Below are positions 1 through 6,419 of a stretch of 11,779 nt of DNA, one piece after another. Under the pieces are notes generated by a model. That model worked only from the letters and a program-made list of their open reading frames with translations. It was not told the DNA's origin and did not search any database. The stretch spans positions 1 through 11,779 of the forward strand of contig JAUYSE010000116.1 of NCBI GenBank assembly GCA_030696465.1, read 5' to 3'. The position numbers were made by a program, and so were the translations under genes. This stretch comes from Legionellaceae bacterium. Its GTDB lineage: Bacteria; Pseudomonadota; Gammaproteobacteria; Legionellales; Legionellaceae. Each line of letters begins with the position of its first letter. Position 1 is the first letter of the stretch.

Positions 1-21
1 TCCCGCGGACAAGCCGCGGGA
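1..21. repeat. REP-like palindrome at left edge
   Basis: Perfect inverted repeat with 8-base arms (TCCCGCGG at 1-8, CCGCGGGA at 14-21) around a 5-base loop. It is far more GC-rich than the sequence that follows. It looks like a dispersed palindromic repeat unit, but no second copy lies in the window, so dispersal is inferred. The reading frame of the RpfE-like gene passes through it. It may be only part of a longer element cut by the window edge. Confidence 0.55.
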
Positions 22-769
22 CGTAGGTGTTGGTAAGTCCCTGCCGTTTTTATTACAACTGTTAAAAGTCCTACAAGATAATCCCGCTTTACCTCTGGCG
101 GATCTATTGAGGCAACAGCATGGGCTCGACGGAGCTTGGTACATCTTCTCCCCTATTTTCTGGGAGGCTGGTCATAATAATGCAACGCTACGCAATATAA
201 ATCCTTTAGCAAACGCCCCTGCAGATCGCGCGCAAGCCCTATTTGATGCACTACAAGACCATCTCAGCCCTTTGGGTTTTACCTTATTTGCACATAACGA
301 TCAGTACTGGCTACTACAAGCACCTACAGAATACCCTATCTTAAACACCCAAAGCCCTGAAGCACTCTATCAACAACCCATGATACATCTGATTCAACAA
401 CTAGATTCCACTTTAATGTGGACGAAACTACTCACAGAGCTGCAGATGCTGTGCGCTACGCTGAAACTGAATCTTCCCTCGCCGGTGAATGGCGTCTGGA
501 TTTGGGGCGGTGGTCATCTGGGAAATACTTATCCCTTACGTGTTTGGACCGACACCCCTGAGGCTGATTATTGGAAAGTTTTTTCTCAGATCAAGCCACA
601 ACGATGGTTTGAGAATGCTCGTCTTAAACGTAATGATGTACTTATTCTGGAAAACCCAACGCTGAATTTCAATGAGAAAAATCTCACGCGTTATCCTTAT
701 ACAATTTCTTGGAAGAATGCCTTATACTCTTCCCCTCGCTCTTGGTGGAGTAAGTTGTTTGGGGGATGA
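2..769 (+). CDS. RpfE-like protein (often annotated as phosphoglycerate mutase-like), 5' end missing
   Basis: The frame is open from base 2 to the TGA at 767-769, giving 255 visible residues. The best family marker is GVWIWGGG at visible residues 164-171, preceded by a helix KLLTELQMLC and a PSPVN turn. This order is typical of RpfE-like proteins, which are loosely annotated as cofactor-independent phosphoglycerate mutase and whose biochemical role is unsettled. No ATG or GTG occurs in frame before the conserved part. The only accepted start codon is TTG at 107, with a poor ribosome site, and family-like sequence (LPFLLQLL) already appears before it. The true start is therefore probably left of the window, with perhaps 20 or more residues missing. 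The next gene is recJ; I recall an rpfE-recJ pairing in Xanthomonas, which supports the call. The first codons are made by the palindrome at 1-21. The family call is fairly sure; the function is not. Confidence 0.7.
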   Translation, partial: PADKPRDVGVGKSLPFLLQLLKVLQDNPALPLADLLRQQHGLDGAWYIFSPIFWEAGHNNATLRNINPLANAPADRAQALFDALQDHLSPLGFTLFAHNDQYWLLQAPTEYPILNTQSPEALYQQPMIHLIQQLDSTLMWTKLLTELQMLCATLKLNLPSPVNGVWIWGGGHLGNTYPLRVWTDTPEADYWKVFSQIKPQRWFENARLKRNDVLILENPTLNFNEKNLTRYPYTISWKNALYSSPRSWWSKLFGG

Positions 770-783
770 TGCTCTCTCCCCAA

Positions 784-840
784 CCCTCTCCCGCGAAAAA
801 TATTGATGATTTCATTTTATATTTCCGGCGCGGGCGAGGG
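784..840. repeat. Imperfect inverted repeat after the RpfE-like gene
   Basis: CCCTCTCCCGCG (784-795) and CGCGGGCGAGGG (829-840) pair at 11 of 12 positions around a 33-base AT-rich centre. It starts 15 bases after the stop codon. There is no T-run after the right arm, so a classical intrinsic terminator is unlikely. A dispersed repeat or an mRNA 3'-end stabiliser is more plausible. Confidence 0.55.
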
Positions 841-863
841 GGCAGATTGGTGTAAACAAATAG

Positions 864-880
864 TCCAACGCATCGTTGGA
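864..880. repeat. Short perfect hairpin, 7-bp arms
   Basis: TCCAACG (864-870), loop CAT, CGTTGGA (874-880). The hairpin is perfect and sits between two larger inverted repeats. Its role is unknown. Confidence 0.45.
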
Positions 881-889
881 GCGATCTAT

Positions 890-953
890 CCGCGACCGTG
901 AGGGAGTGGAGCATTTTGAAACATTAACCTTCTCCGCTCCCTCACGGTCGCGG
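890..953. repeat. 22-bp-arm inverted repeat
   Basis: The arms 890-911 and 932-953 are reverse complements at 21 of 22 positions, around a 20-base AT-rich loop. The arm core is CGCGACCGTGAGGGAG. Just outside the arms, TATCC on the left matches GGATA on the right after a 3-base offset (CTC at 954-956). This suggests two inverted copies of one longer repeat unit, one with a 3-base deletion. No T-run follows either arm. Most likely a dispersed repeat pair. Confidence 0.65.
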
Positions 954-993
954 CTCGGATACCATGGGGGTTGGTTGATACACTGAAGGTTGC

Positions 994-1112
994 AGAAGTA
1001 ATAGAGATTATAAGCGTCTTTAAAAAACGTCAAAAAACAGGAAGTTTTTTGCGAGCGGCCAGGGATGGCGCATAGCGTTTTTTTAAAGACGCTTATAATC
1101 TCTATTACTTCT
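994..1112. repeat. MITE-like element with about 36-bp terminal inverted repeats
   Basis: The left arm (994-1029) and right arm (1076-1112) are reverse complements throughout, apart from one extra base in a homopolymer run (six A against seven T). The arms begin AGAAGTAATAGAG and run to AAAACG. The 46-base centre contains an AAAAAAC/GTTTTTT mini-hairpin (1032-1050) and a GC-rich segment with CCAGGGATGG. Total length is about 119 bp with no coding capacity. I see no clear target-site duplication. Near-identity of the arms suggests recent arrival or selection for pairing. It fits a miniature non-autonomous element or a long structured RNA. Confidence 0.7.
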
Positions 1113-1199
1113 ACCTCGATCGTGAATATACCTCGAATTAAAATAAAAAATCCGAGAGAATCTCCCAGGGAAAATTCCTGTAAAATTAAACTGTTAACC

Positions 1200-1204
1200 A
1201 AGGA
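1200..1204 (+). promoter_or_regulatory. Ribosome binding site fixing the GTG start of recJ
   Basis: AAGGA at 1200-1204 lies 6 bases before GTG at 1211. This supports the non-ATG start, which also gives the usual N-terminal length of the protein. Confidence 0.7.
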
Positions 1205-1210
1205 TCCACC

Positions 1211-2956
1211 GTGACCAACACCCCCCATATTACCCTACGATCACTCCCAGACACCTTACCTGATTTATCCAATTTCCCGCCCCTGCTGCAACGCATTTAT
1301 GCGGCACGCGGTATTACGCATGCCCAAGAACTCGATCGAGAACTTAGTAAACTCCTGCCTTTTGATACGCTAAAAGATATTCAAAAAGCCAGTGAACGCC
1401 TAGGCAAAGCCATTGCGACCCATGAACGAATCTTAATCGTCGGCGATTTTGATGCCGATGGCGCTACCGCAAGTGCAGTCGCCGTCTCTTGTTTAAGAGC
1501 AATGGGGGCAACGCAAGTCGATTTTTTGGTTCCCAATCGTTTTCAATTTGGTTATGGCCTCACTCCCGGGCTTGTCGGCATTGCCGCAGAAAAAAAAGCA
1601 CAATTAATCATTACGGTGGATAATGGCATCAGTAGTTTTGACGGCGTATTAGCGGCAAAAGAACACAATATTGAAGTGATTGTCACCGATCACCATCTTG
1701 CCGCAGACACTCTACCTGAAGCGTATGCGATTATTAATCCCAATCAACCTGGTTGCGCCTTCCCGAGTAAAACTATTGCTGGGGTCGGAGTCATTTTTTA
1801 CACTATGTTGGCCTTACGTCGTCATTTACAAGATACCGGCTGGTTTCATCCAGAAAAAAACCCAGCACCCAATATGGCACAGTTTCTTGATCTGGTGGCT
1901 TTGGGTACCATTGCTGACGTCGTGCCTCTCGATCACAACAATCGAGTTTTAGTGACCCAAGGCTTACGACGCATTCGTCACGAACAATGCCGTGCTGGCA
2001 TACAAGCACTCATTGAAATCAGTGGGCGCAGTATCTCACACCTTAAAGAAAGTGATCTGGGTTATGCCATTGGTCCTCGATTAAATGCGGCCGGACGCCT
2101 AGAAGATATGTCTTTAGGCATCAGATGCCTACTCACCACTGACTTAGCCGAAGCACGTGCACTCGCACAAGAACTGGATAGCCTCAATCTGGAACGCCGC
2201 AGCATTGAAGCCGAGATGAAAACCCAAGCACTGGCACATATCCAAAAGTTACATCAACAATTGGATAAACAACTCAACACCGCAACCTTATGTCTATTTG
2301 ACCCCGCTTGGCATCAAGGCGTCATTGGCGTGCTCGCCGGACGCTTAAAAGACAGCTTTCACTGCCCTACTATTTTATTCGCGCAAGTCAGTGATCAAGA
2401 GCTCAAGGGATCGGCACGTTCTATTCCGGGTGTCCATATCCGCGATCTCTTGGTTAATATTGATAAATCACATCCAAAACTTATCAGCAAATTCGGCGGG
2501 CATGCCATGGCCGCCGGACTCAGCTTACCCCCAGAAAATTTTGATCTCTTTAAGCAAGCGTTTGAAGAGGCTTTTGCAGATCTTGGACTCCAGCAAGCAC
2601 ACAAACAATTATGGTCAGATGGCCCGCTGCGCCCTGAAGAACTACATCTAGACACCGCACTGCTGCTCGAAACGGCAGGCCCCTGGGGACAAGCCTTTCC
2701 AGAGCCTTGCTTTGATAATGTCTTCGAAATTCTTGATCAACGCGTGATTGGTCAGCATCATGTTAAATTTTCTTTACGCTTAAACCCATTTGATGAACCT
2801 CTTGATGCCATAGCCTTCTATGCAGTACAATCCAACTGGCCTAATTATCGTGCGAAGAAAGCACATGTCGTTTATAAATTAGATTGTAACCGCTATCAAG
2901 GACGCCAACGCTTACAATTATTAATCGAGAATTGTGAGGCTTTAGACTCACAGTAA
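1211..2956 (+). CDS. recJ: Single-stranded-DNA-specific exonuclease RecJ
   Basis: RecJ degrades single-stranded DNA 5' to 3' in RecF-pathway recombination, mismatch repair and base-excision repair. The 581 residues match the usual length (about 577 in E. coli). The DHH phosphoesterase motifs appear in order: DFDADG at 79-84, DNG at 137-139, DHH at 160-162, GTIADVVPL at 232-240 and RLNAAGR at 290-296. The DHHA1 domain follows, with GSARS near 400 and GGHAMAAG at 429-436. The C-terminal OB-type region runs from about 470 to the end. All metal-binding Asp and His motifs are intact, so the enzyme should be active. It begins with GTG behind a good ribosome site. It follows the repeat-rich spacer after the RpfE-like gene and is followed 113 bp later by dusA on the same strand. 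I see no damage or fusion. Confidence 0.97.
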   Translation: MTNTPHITLRSLPDTLPDLSNFPPLLQRIYAARGITHAQELDRELSKLLPFDTLKDIQKASERLGKAIATHERILIVGDFDADGATASAVAVSCLRAMGATQVDFLVPNRFQFGYGLTPGLVGIAAEKKAQLIITVDNGISSFDGVLAAKEHNIEVIVTDHHLAADTLPEAYAIINPNQPGCAFPSKTIAGVGVIFYTMLALRRHLQDTGWFHPEKNPAPNMAQFLDLVALGTIADVVPLDHNNRVLVTQGLRRIRHEQCRAGIQALIEISGRSISHLKESDLGYAIGPRLNAAGRLEDMSLGIRCLLTTDLAEARALAQELDSLNLERRSIEAEMKTQALAHIQKLHQQLDKQLNTATLCLFDPAWHQGVIGVLAGRLKDSFHCPTILFAQVSDQELKGSARSIPGVHIRDLLVNIDKSHPKLISKFGGHAMAAGLSLPPENFDLFKQAFEEAFADLGLQQAHKQLWSDGPLRPEELHLDTALLLETAGPWGQAFPEPCFDNVFEILDQRVIGQHHVKFSLRLNPFDEPLDAIAFYAVQSNWPNYRAKKAHVVYKLDCNRYQGRQRLQLLIENCEALDSQ

Positions 2957-3069
2957 TTGGATTTTCGGCTAGGCGCCAGTGAACCAGCCAAGGGAGTGTG
3001 CCCGCGGTCTATGACCGATGGCGAGCGAACTCGCAACATCGCGGAAAATTTAAGTACGAGGAGTACATA
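2957..3069. other. Structured spacer upstream of dusA
   Basis: This 113-bp gap is GC-rich compared with normal spacers here. It contains GCGAG (3021-3025), loop CGAA, CTCGC (3030-3034), flanked by CGATG (3016-3020) and CATCG (3037-3041, shifted by two unpaired A). Together these form a stem of about 10 bp. An alternative outer pairing joins CCGCG (3002-3006) with CGCGG (3040-3044). No T-run follows, so it is not an intrinsic terminator. It could be a repeat unit or a leader structure. A frame through it continues into dusA but does not look coding. Confidence 0.45.
3058..3063 (+). promoter_or_regulatory. Ribosome binding site deciding the dusA start
   Basis: GAGGAG at 3058-3063 stands 6 bases before ATG at 3070. 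It favours this start over an in-frame GTG at 2998, whose extra 24 residues have no counterpart in the family. Confidence 0.75.
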
Positions 3070-4020
3070 ATGCATCTTCTGGCCATCGCCCCCATGGTCG
3101 ACTGGACCAACAGCCATATGCGCGTGTTTCTACGCCTGCTCTTACCTAAAGCAGTCTTGTATACTGATATGATTGCGCTCGGCGCGTTGCTCCATCAACC
3201 AGAGAAAATGCTGACTTTTCAGGCCGAAGAGCAGCCTGTGATTTTACAGGTCGGCGGCTCCGATCTTGCCGGGCTCGCCCACGCCGCGCAACTTGCCGAA
3301 CAATGGGGCTATGATGGCATCAATTTAAATGTGGGTTGCCCCAGTGCCAAAGTACAATCCGGACGTTTCGGCGCTTGCCTGATGAAAGAACCTGAGCATG
3401 TAGTGCTCTGCATTCGTGCCATGAAAGAAGCCTGCAACATTCCTGTTAGCATCAAAACCCGCATTGGGGTTGATCAACAAGACAGCTATGAATTTTTCAG
3501 AAACTTTATCATTCCCTGTATTGAAGCAGGCATCGATGGACTCACCGTACATGCACGCAAAGCTTGGCTGACGGGCCTCAATCCAAAACAAAATCGCAGC
3601 ATTCCGCCCCTGCATTATGATTATGTATATGCTTTAAAAAAAGAATTCCCAGCACTGCCCATCAGTATTAATGGCAATATCCAAAGTGTTGCAGAAGTAC
3701 AAGCGCATCTGGCGCATGTGGATGGCGTCATGCTCGGACGCATGGCCTGTGATAATCCCTACGCCCTCACTGAGATACATCGCGCCCTCTACCCTGAAGT
3801 GCCTTTGCTCAGTCGACAAAGTGTCTGGGAAGCCTATCTCCCCTATATAGAACAACAATTTTCATGTGGAGTACCGCTGAGTATTTTGTGCAAACACCTA
3901 CTGCCCTTGGCGCATGGGTTCGCGGGCGCAAAAATTTGGCGCGCCCAGCTCACTCAAGCCATGCAACGCAAAGATATTCGAGAGATTTATCAGAACGGTG
4001 TAATGCTGCGGTGTGTTTAA
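3070..4020 (+). CDS. dusA: tRNA-dihydrouridine(20/20a) synthase DusA
   Basis: This FMN enzyme reduces uridine in the tRNA D-loop to dihydrouridine using NADPH. From ATG 3070 it has 316 residues and opens with APMVDWT, as Dus proteins do. It is an FMN-binding TIM barrel. The catalytic cysteine is Cys90 in NVGCPS, KTRIG lies at 129-133, and the phosphate-binding end of the barrel carries NGNI at 201-204 and GVMLGR at 219-224. The segment HARKAWLTGLNP (161-172), followed by NRSIPPL, marks the DusA subgroup rather than DusB or DusC, so positions 20 and 20a are the likely targets. The usual NGGI is NGNI here, a mild change. The gene follows recJ on the same strand; the two have no known functional link. 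It is distinctly GC-rich: one hand-counted row near 3241 gives about 65 percent. It converges with uup. Confidence 0.95.
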   Translation: MHLLAIAPMVDWTNSHMRVFLRLLLPKAVLYTDMIALGALLHQPEKMLTFQAEEQPVILQVGGSDLAGLAHAAQLAEQWGYDGINLNVGCPSAKVQSGRFGACLMKEPEHVVLCIRAMKEACNIPVSIKTRIGVDQQDSYEFFRNFIIPCIEAGIDGLTVHARKAWLTGLNPKQNRSIPPLHYDYVYALKKEFPALPISINGNIQSVAEVQAHLAHVDGVMLGRMACDNPYALTEIHRALYPEVPLLSRQSVWEAYLPYIEQQFSCGVPLSILCKHLLPLAHGFAGAKIWRAQLTQAMQRKDIREIYQNGVMLRCV

Positions 4021-4105
4021 CGCCTCATACGCCTCACGGAGAAAAGTCAAAACATCAGGCGCGCGACTCGGATAGAGAGTGCTAATTTTAGCTATAAGAT
4101 ATGTT

Positions 4106-4127
4106 TTCCCTGAGTGGGAATTACTTT
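4106..4127. terminator. Weak candidate terminator between convergent dusA and uup
   Basis: TTCCC (4106-4110), loop TGAGT, GGGAA (4116-4120), followed on the plus strand by TTACTTTTT. On the minus strand the same hairpin is preceded by A-rich sequence and followed by only four A bases. The stem is only 5 bp, so termination strength is doubtful. The position is right for ending dusA transcripts. A second small hairpin, GAGGC (4158-4162) with GCCTC (4170-4174) then TTTT, overlaps the uup stop and could also serve on the plus strand. Confidence 0.35.
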
Positions 4128-4163
4128 TTAATAAAATTGCTATGCTTTGATGTCAATGAGGCC

Positions 4164-6059
4164 TTACGCGCCTCTTTTCCCCTCTAATTCCTCCCAACGA
4201 TGATAAGCGGCTACTAAATCTGTCTCTATTTTTTCTTGTTGCTCGACACACTTGGCTATCGCCTCTGGGTTTTGCGTATAAAACTCTGGCGCCGCCATCT
4301 TTTGATGATGTTCCGCCAAGTTTGCTTCTAAAGTCTCAATTTTTTTCGGTAATTTTTTTAACTCCTCTTGTTCTTTGCTCGTCAATACGGCTTTTATAGG
4401 CGCGGCTGCCATTTTCTCTTTTACCGATGTCGGTTTTACTGGTGGAAGCACTGCGGGTCTTTGCCGTAACCAATCGGCATAACCGCCAATATACTCTTGA
4501 ATATGCCCATCCCCTTCAAAGACTAAAGTGCTGGTCACCACATTATCGAGAAATTTTCGATCGTGGCTCACCAGTAAAATGGTGCCGGCGTAATTACTTA
4601 ATATTTCTTCTAATAACTCTAAGGTTTCAATATCTAAATCATTGGTGGGTTCATCCATCACAATCAAATTTGCAGGACGACTAAATAACTTGGCCAGTAA
4701 TAAACGGTTGCATTCGCCCCCAGATAATACTTTGACCGGGGTGCGTGCACGCTGTGGCGTGAATAGAAAATCACTTAAATAACTAATGATGTGCTGTTTT
4801 TTATCCCCTAACTCAATAATATCAGAGCCTTCTGCTACGTTTTCTACTACCGTTTTTTCTAAATCAAGGGTTGCACGCAGCTGATCAAAGTAAACGATTT
4901 CTAGTTTAGTACCCAGCACCACCGTGCCCTGTTGGGGAAGGATTTTTCCGAGTAATACATTTAATAAGGTGGTTTTACCGGCACCATTGGGGCCAATCAA
5001 ACCAATACGATCGCCTCGCATCACCCGTAAGGAGAAATCTTTTATGACGGTTTTATCTTCATATTGATGTGAAAGATTTTTGACATCCAACACCAATTGC
5101 CCAGACATGGCCGCATCTTTGAGATTAAACGATACCGTACCTTCGACATTCCGACGTTTTTGACGCTCCAAACGCATGGCTTCTAGGGAGCGTACTCGCC
5201 CCTCATTACGTGTACGTCGAGCTTTCACGCCTTGGCGAATCCATTTTTCTTCATCTGCCAGTTTTTTATCAAAATTAGAATTTAACTTCGCTTCCGCATC
5301 AAGCATTTCTGCTTTTCTTAACAGAAAGTTTTGATAATCTCCGGGCCAGGAGGTTAGTTTTCCGCGATCGAGCTCGATAATTCTGGTCGCTAAACGTTGC
5401 AGTAATGCCCTATCATGGGTAATAAAGGCTAAGCCAATATTGCTTTCCAGTAAATAATCTTCTAACCATTGAATCGCTTCAATATCTAAATGGTTGGTGG
5501 GCTCATCCAATAATAATACTTCTGGACCACACACTAATGCCCGTGCCAATGCTACACGTCTTTGCCAACCACCCGAAAGATCCGCCAGCAAAGTATCTGG
5601 CATTAATTCTAACTTCGTTAACATCGTTTTGATGTCTTGCTCAAAATGCCAAGCATCGATGGTGTCTATTTTTTTTTGTAATTGACCCAAAGCGTGAAGA
5701 TCAGCGTCTGTTGCCGTGTCGGAGAGCTGATGAATCATGGCATGATAGGCTGCCAAGAGTTCGCCAGCTTCTGCTAGCCCTTCAGCGACAAATTCATAGA
5801 CTGTCTTGCTTGCTGACTGCGGTAACTCTTGTTGTAGACGCGCAACTTTTAAAGAAGAACGACGCCAGACTACGCCACTATTCGGGAGTATGGTTCCATC
5901 AATCACTTTAAACAAGGTTGATTTTCCGGCACCATTGCGCCCAATCAAGCAAACACGCTCGCCCGCTCTAATTTGCAGCTTTGCGTGATCTAACAATACG
6001 TCTAGCCCAAAAGACAAAGAAACATCGTCTAATGTAATTAAATTACTGGTTGCATTCAT
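4164..6059 (-). CDS. uup: ABC-F ATPase Uup
   Basis: A soluble protein with two ABC cassettes and no membrane segments, 631 residues long (635 in E. coli). Cassette 1 has Walker A GRNGAGKST at 40-48, signature LSGGW at 161-165 and Walker B LLLDEPTNHLD at 182-192. The inter-domain linker, about 240-310, is basic (KARRTRNEGRVR), as in ABC-F proteins that contact the ribosome. Cassette 2 has GPNGAGKTT at 356-364, LSGGE at 445-449, IVMDEPTNDLD at 466-476 and SHD at 498-500. A C-terminal coiled coil at about 560-625 separates Uup from EttA-like relatives. In E. coli, Uup acts on ribosome assembly or translation, and its loss raises precise transposon excision. Both ATPase sites look intact. The start ATG at 6059 has GAGAAG about 12 bases upstream. 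It is the last gene of the minus-strand block, 68 bp after the 67-aa ORF. Confidence 0.93.
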   Translation of the reverse strand: MNATSNLITLDDVSLSFGLDVLLDHAKLQIRAGERVCLIGRNGAGKSTLFKVIDGTILPNSGVVWRRSSLKVARLQQELPQSASKTVYEFVAEGLAEAGELLAAYHAMIHQLSDTATDADLHALGQLQKKIDTIDAWHFEQDIKTMLTKLELMPDTLLADLSGGWQRRVALARALVCGPEVLLLDEPTNHLDIEAIQWLEDYLLESNIGLAFITHDRALLQRLATRIIELDRGKLTSWPGDYQNFLLRKAEMLDAEAKLNSNFDKKLADEEKWIRQGVKARRTRNEGRVRSLEAMRLERQKRRNVEGTVSFNLKDAAMSGQLVLDVKNLSHQYEDKTVIKDFSLRVMRGDRIGLIGPNGAGKTTLLNVLLGKILPQQGTVVLGTKLEIVYFDQLRATLDLEKTVVENVAEGSDIIELGDKKQHIISYLSDFLFTPQRARTPVKVLSGGECNRLLLAKLFSRPANLIVMDEPTNDLDIETLELLEEILSNYAGTILLVSHDRKFLDNVVTSTLVFEGDGHIQEYIGGYADWLRQRPAVLPPVKPTSVKEKMAAAPIKAVLTSKEQEELKKLPKKIETLEANLAEHHQKMAAPEFYTQNPEAIAKCVEQQEKIETDLVAAYHRWEELEGKRGA

Positions 6060-6127
6060 ATATTATATTAACTTCTCTCGTACAATAAATCGAAAAACCG
6101 CCTTTGCGAACCCTTGAGCACCGCTGC

Positions 6128-6331
6128 CTATTCGTCTTGTAACTCTCTAATGAGGTTCTTGGCGAGCATTAAACCTTCCGATAACTTATGATGAATTTCT
6201 GGATGCATATTTTGATCTTGTGCTTCTAGCTCATTCAGCATGTCGAGCACTAAGTCTTCCAGCAAACGAATCTTTTGCGTTTTATCTATTGGTCGTTGAT
6301 AAATCGCCAAAACTTCTTTTTCTCTGTTCAT
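6128..6331 (-). CDS. Small hypothetical helical protein, 67 aa
   Basis: I do not recognise this protein. From ATG 6331 it reads MNREKEVLAIYQRPIDK and ends LIRELQDE. It is charged, has no Cys or Trp, no signal peptide and no membrane segment. Heptad-like Leu and Ile spacing suggests one or two amphipathic helices. Earlier in-frame starts exist (ATG 6334, ATG 6343, TTG 6346). I prefer 6331 because GGGG at 6338-6341 lies 6 bases before it. A TATAAT sequence at 6368-6373 suggests its own transcript, which may continue into uup. Regular codon use, the ribosome site and the promoter-like sequence argue that it is real. It could act with Uup or be independent; nothing here decides. Confidence 0.65.
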   Translation of the reverse strand: MNREKEVLAIYQRPIDKTQKIRLLEDLVLDMLNELEAQDQNMHPEIHHKLSEGLMLAKNLIRELQDE

Positions 6332-6361
6332 CATAAACCCCATCAAATTGCGAGTGCGTAT

Positions 6362-6398
6362 CTTTATATTATACCTTATATAGTGCGCATAGGGTAAT
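6362..6398 (-). promoter_or_regulatory. Candidate promoter for the 67-aa ORF and uup
   Basis: A perfect -10 box TATAAT lies on the minus strand at 6368-6373, in the 88-bp gap after the NRPS gene. The best -35 candidate, TTACCC about 18 bases upstream, matches TTGACA at only 3 of 6 positions. Predicted transcription would begin near 6361, about 30 bases before ATG 6331. The site would let the 67-aa ORF and uup be expressed apart from the NRPS. Confidence 0.45.
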
Positions 6399-6419
6399 TA
6401 AACGCAGGAGTCGCCAATC

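Larger units (their letters stand above)
770..1210. other. Gene-free spacer made of inverted repeats
   Basis: This 441-bp stretch between the RpfE-like gene and recJ has no convincing gene on either strand. It holds four separate inverted repeats: 784-840, 864-880, 890-953 and 994-1112. About 100 bases of ordinary AT-rich sequence then carry the recJ ribosome site. Minus-strand reading frames crossing it are built from the repeat arms and show no protein family features. It looks like a landing place for several short non-coding elements. A recJ promoter presumably lies in 1113-1199 (TAAAAT at 1181-1186 could be a -10), but I see no matching -35. Confidence 0.75.

Noticed and set aside
107..109. 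TTG as the start of the RpfE-like gene
   Set aside because: The ribosome site is weak and family-like sequence is already present upstream in the same frame.
684..914. 76-codon minus-strand frame at the end of the RpfE-like gene
   Set aside because: It overlaps the coding region in antisense and repeat DNA, with no supporting signal.
812..1228. 138-codon minus-strand reading frame over the RpfE-like/recJ spacer
   Set aside because: It is made of the inverted-repeat arms, overlaps the recJ start and shows no family motifs or ribosome site.
2998..3069. Upstream GTG start that would lengthen dusA by 24 residues
   Set aside because: The extra residues come from the hairpin spacer and do not resemble Dus proteins; ATG 3070 has GAGGAG at the right distance.
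3325..3615. 96-codon antisense frame inside dusA
   Set aside because: A shadow of a well-conserved gene, with no ribosome site or family features.
4020..4037. Direct repeat ACGCCTCAT/ACGCCTCAC after dusA
   Set aside because: Only two 9-base copies, one with a mismatch; it could be chance, and no attachment-site partner or integrase is present.
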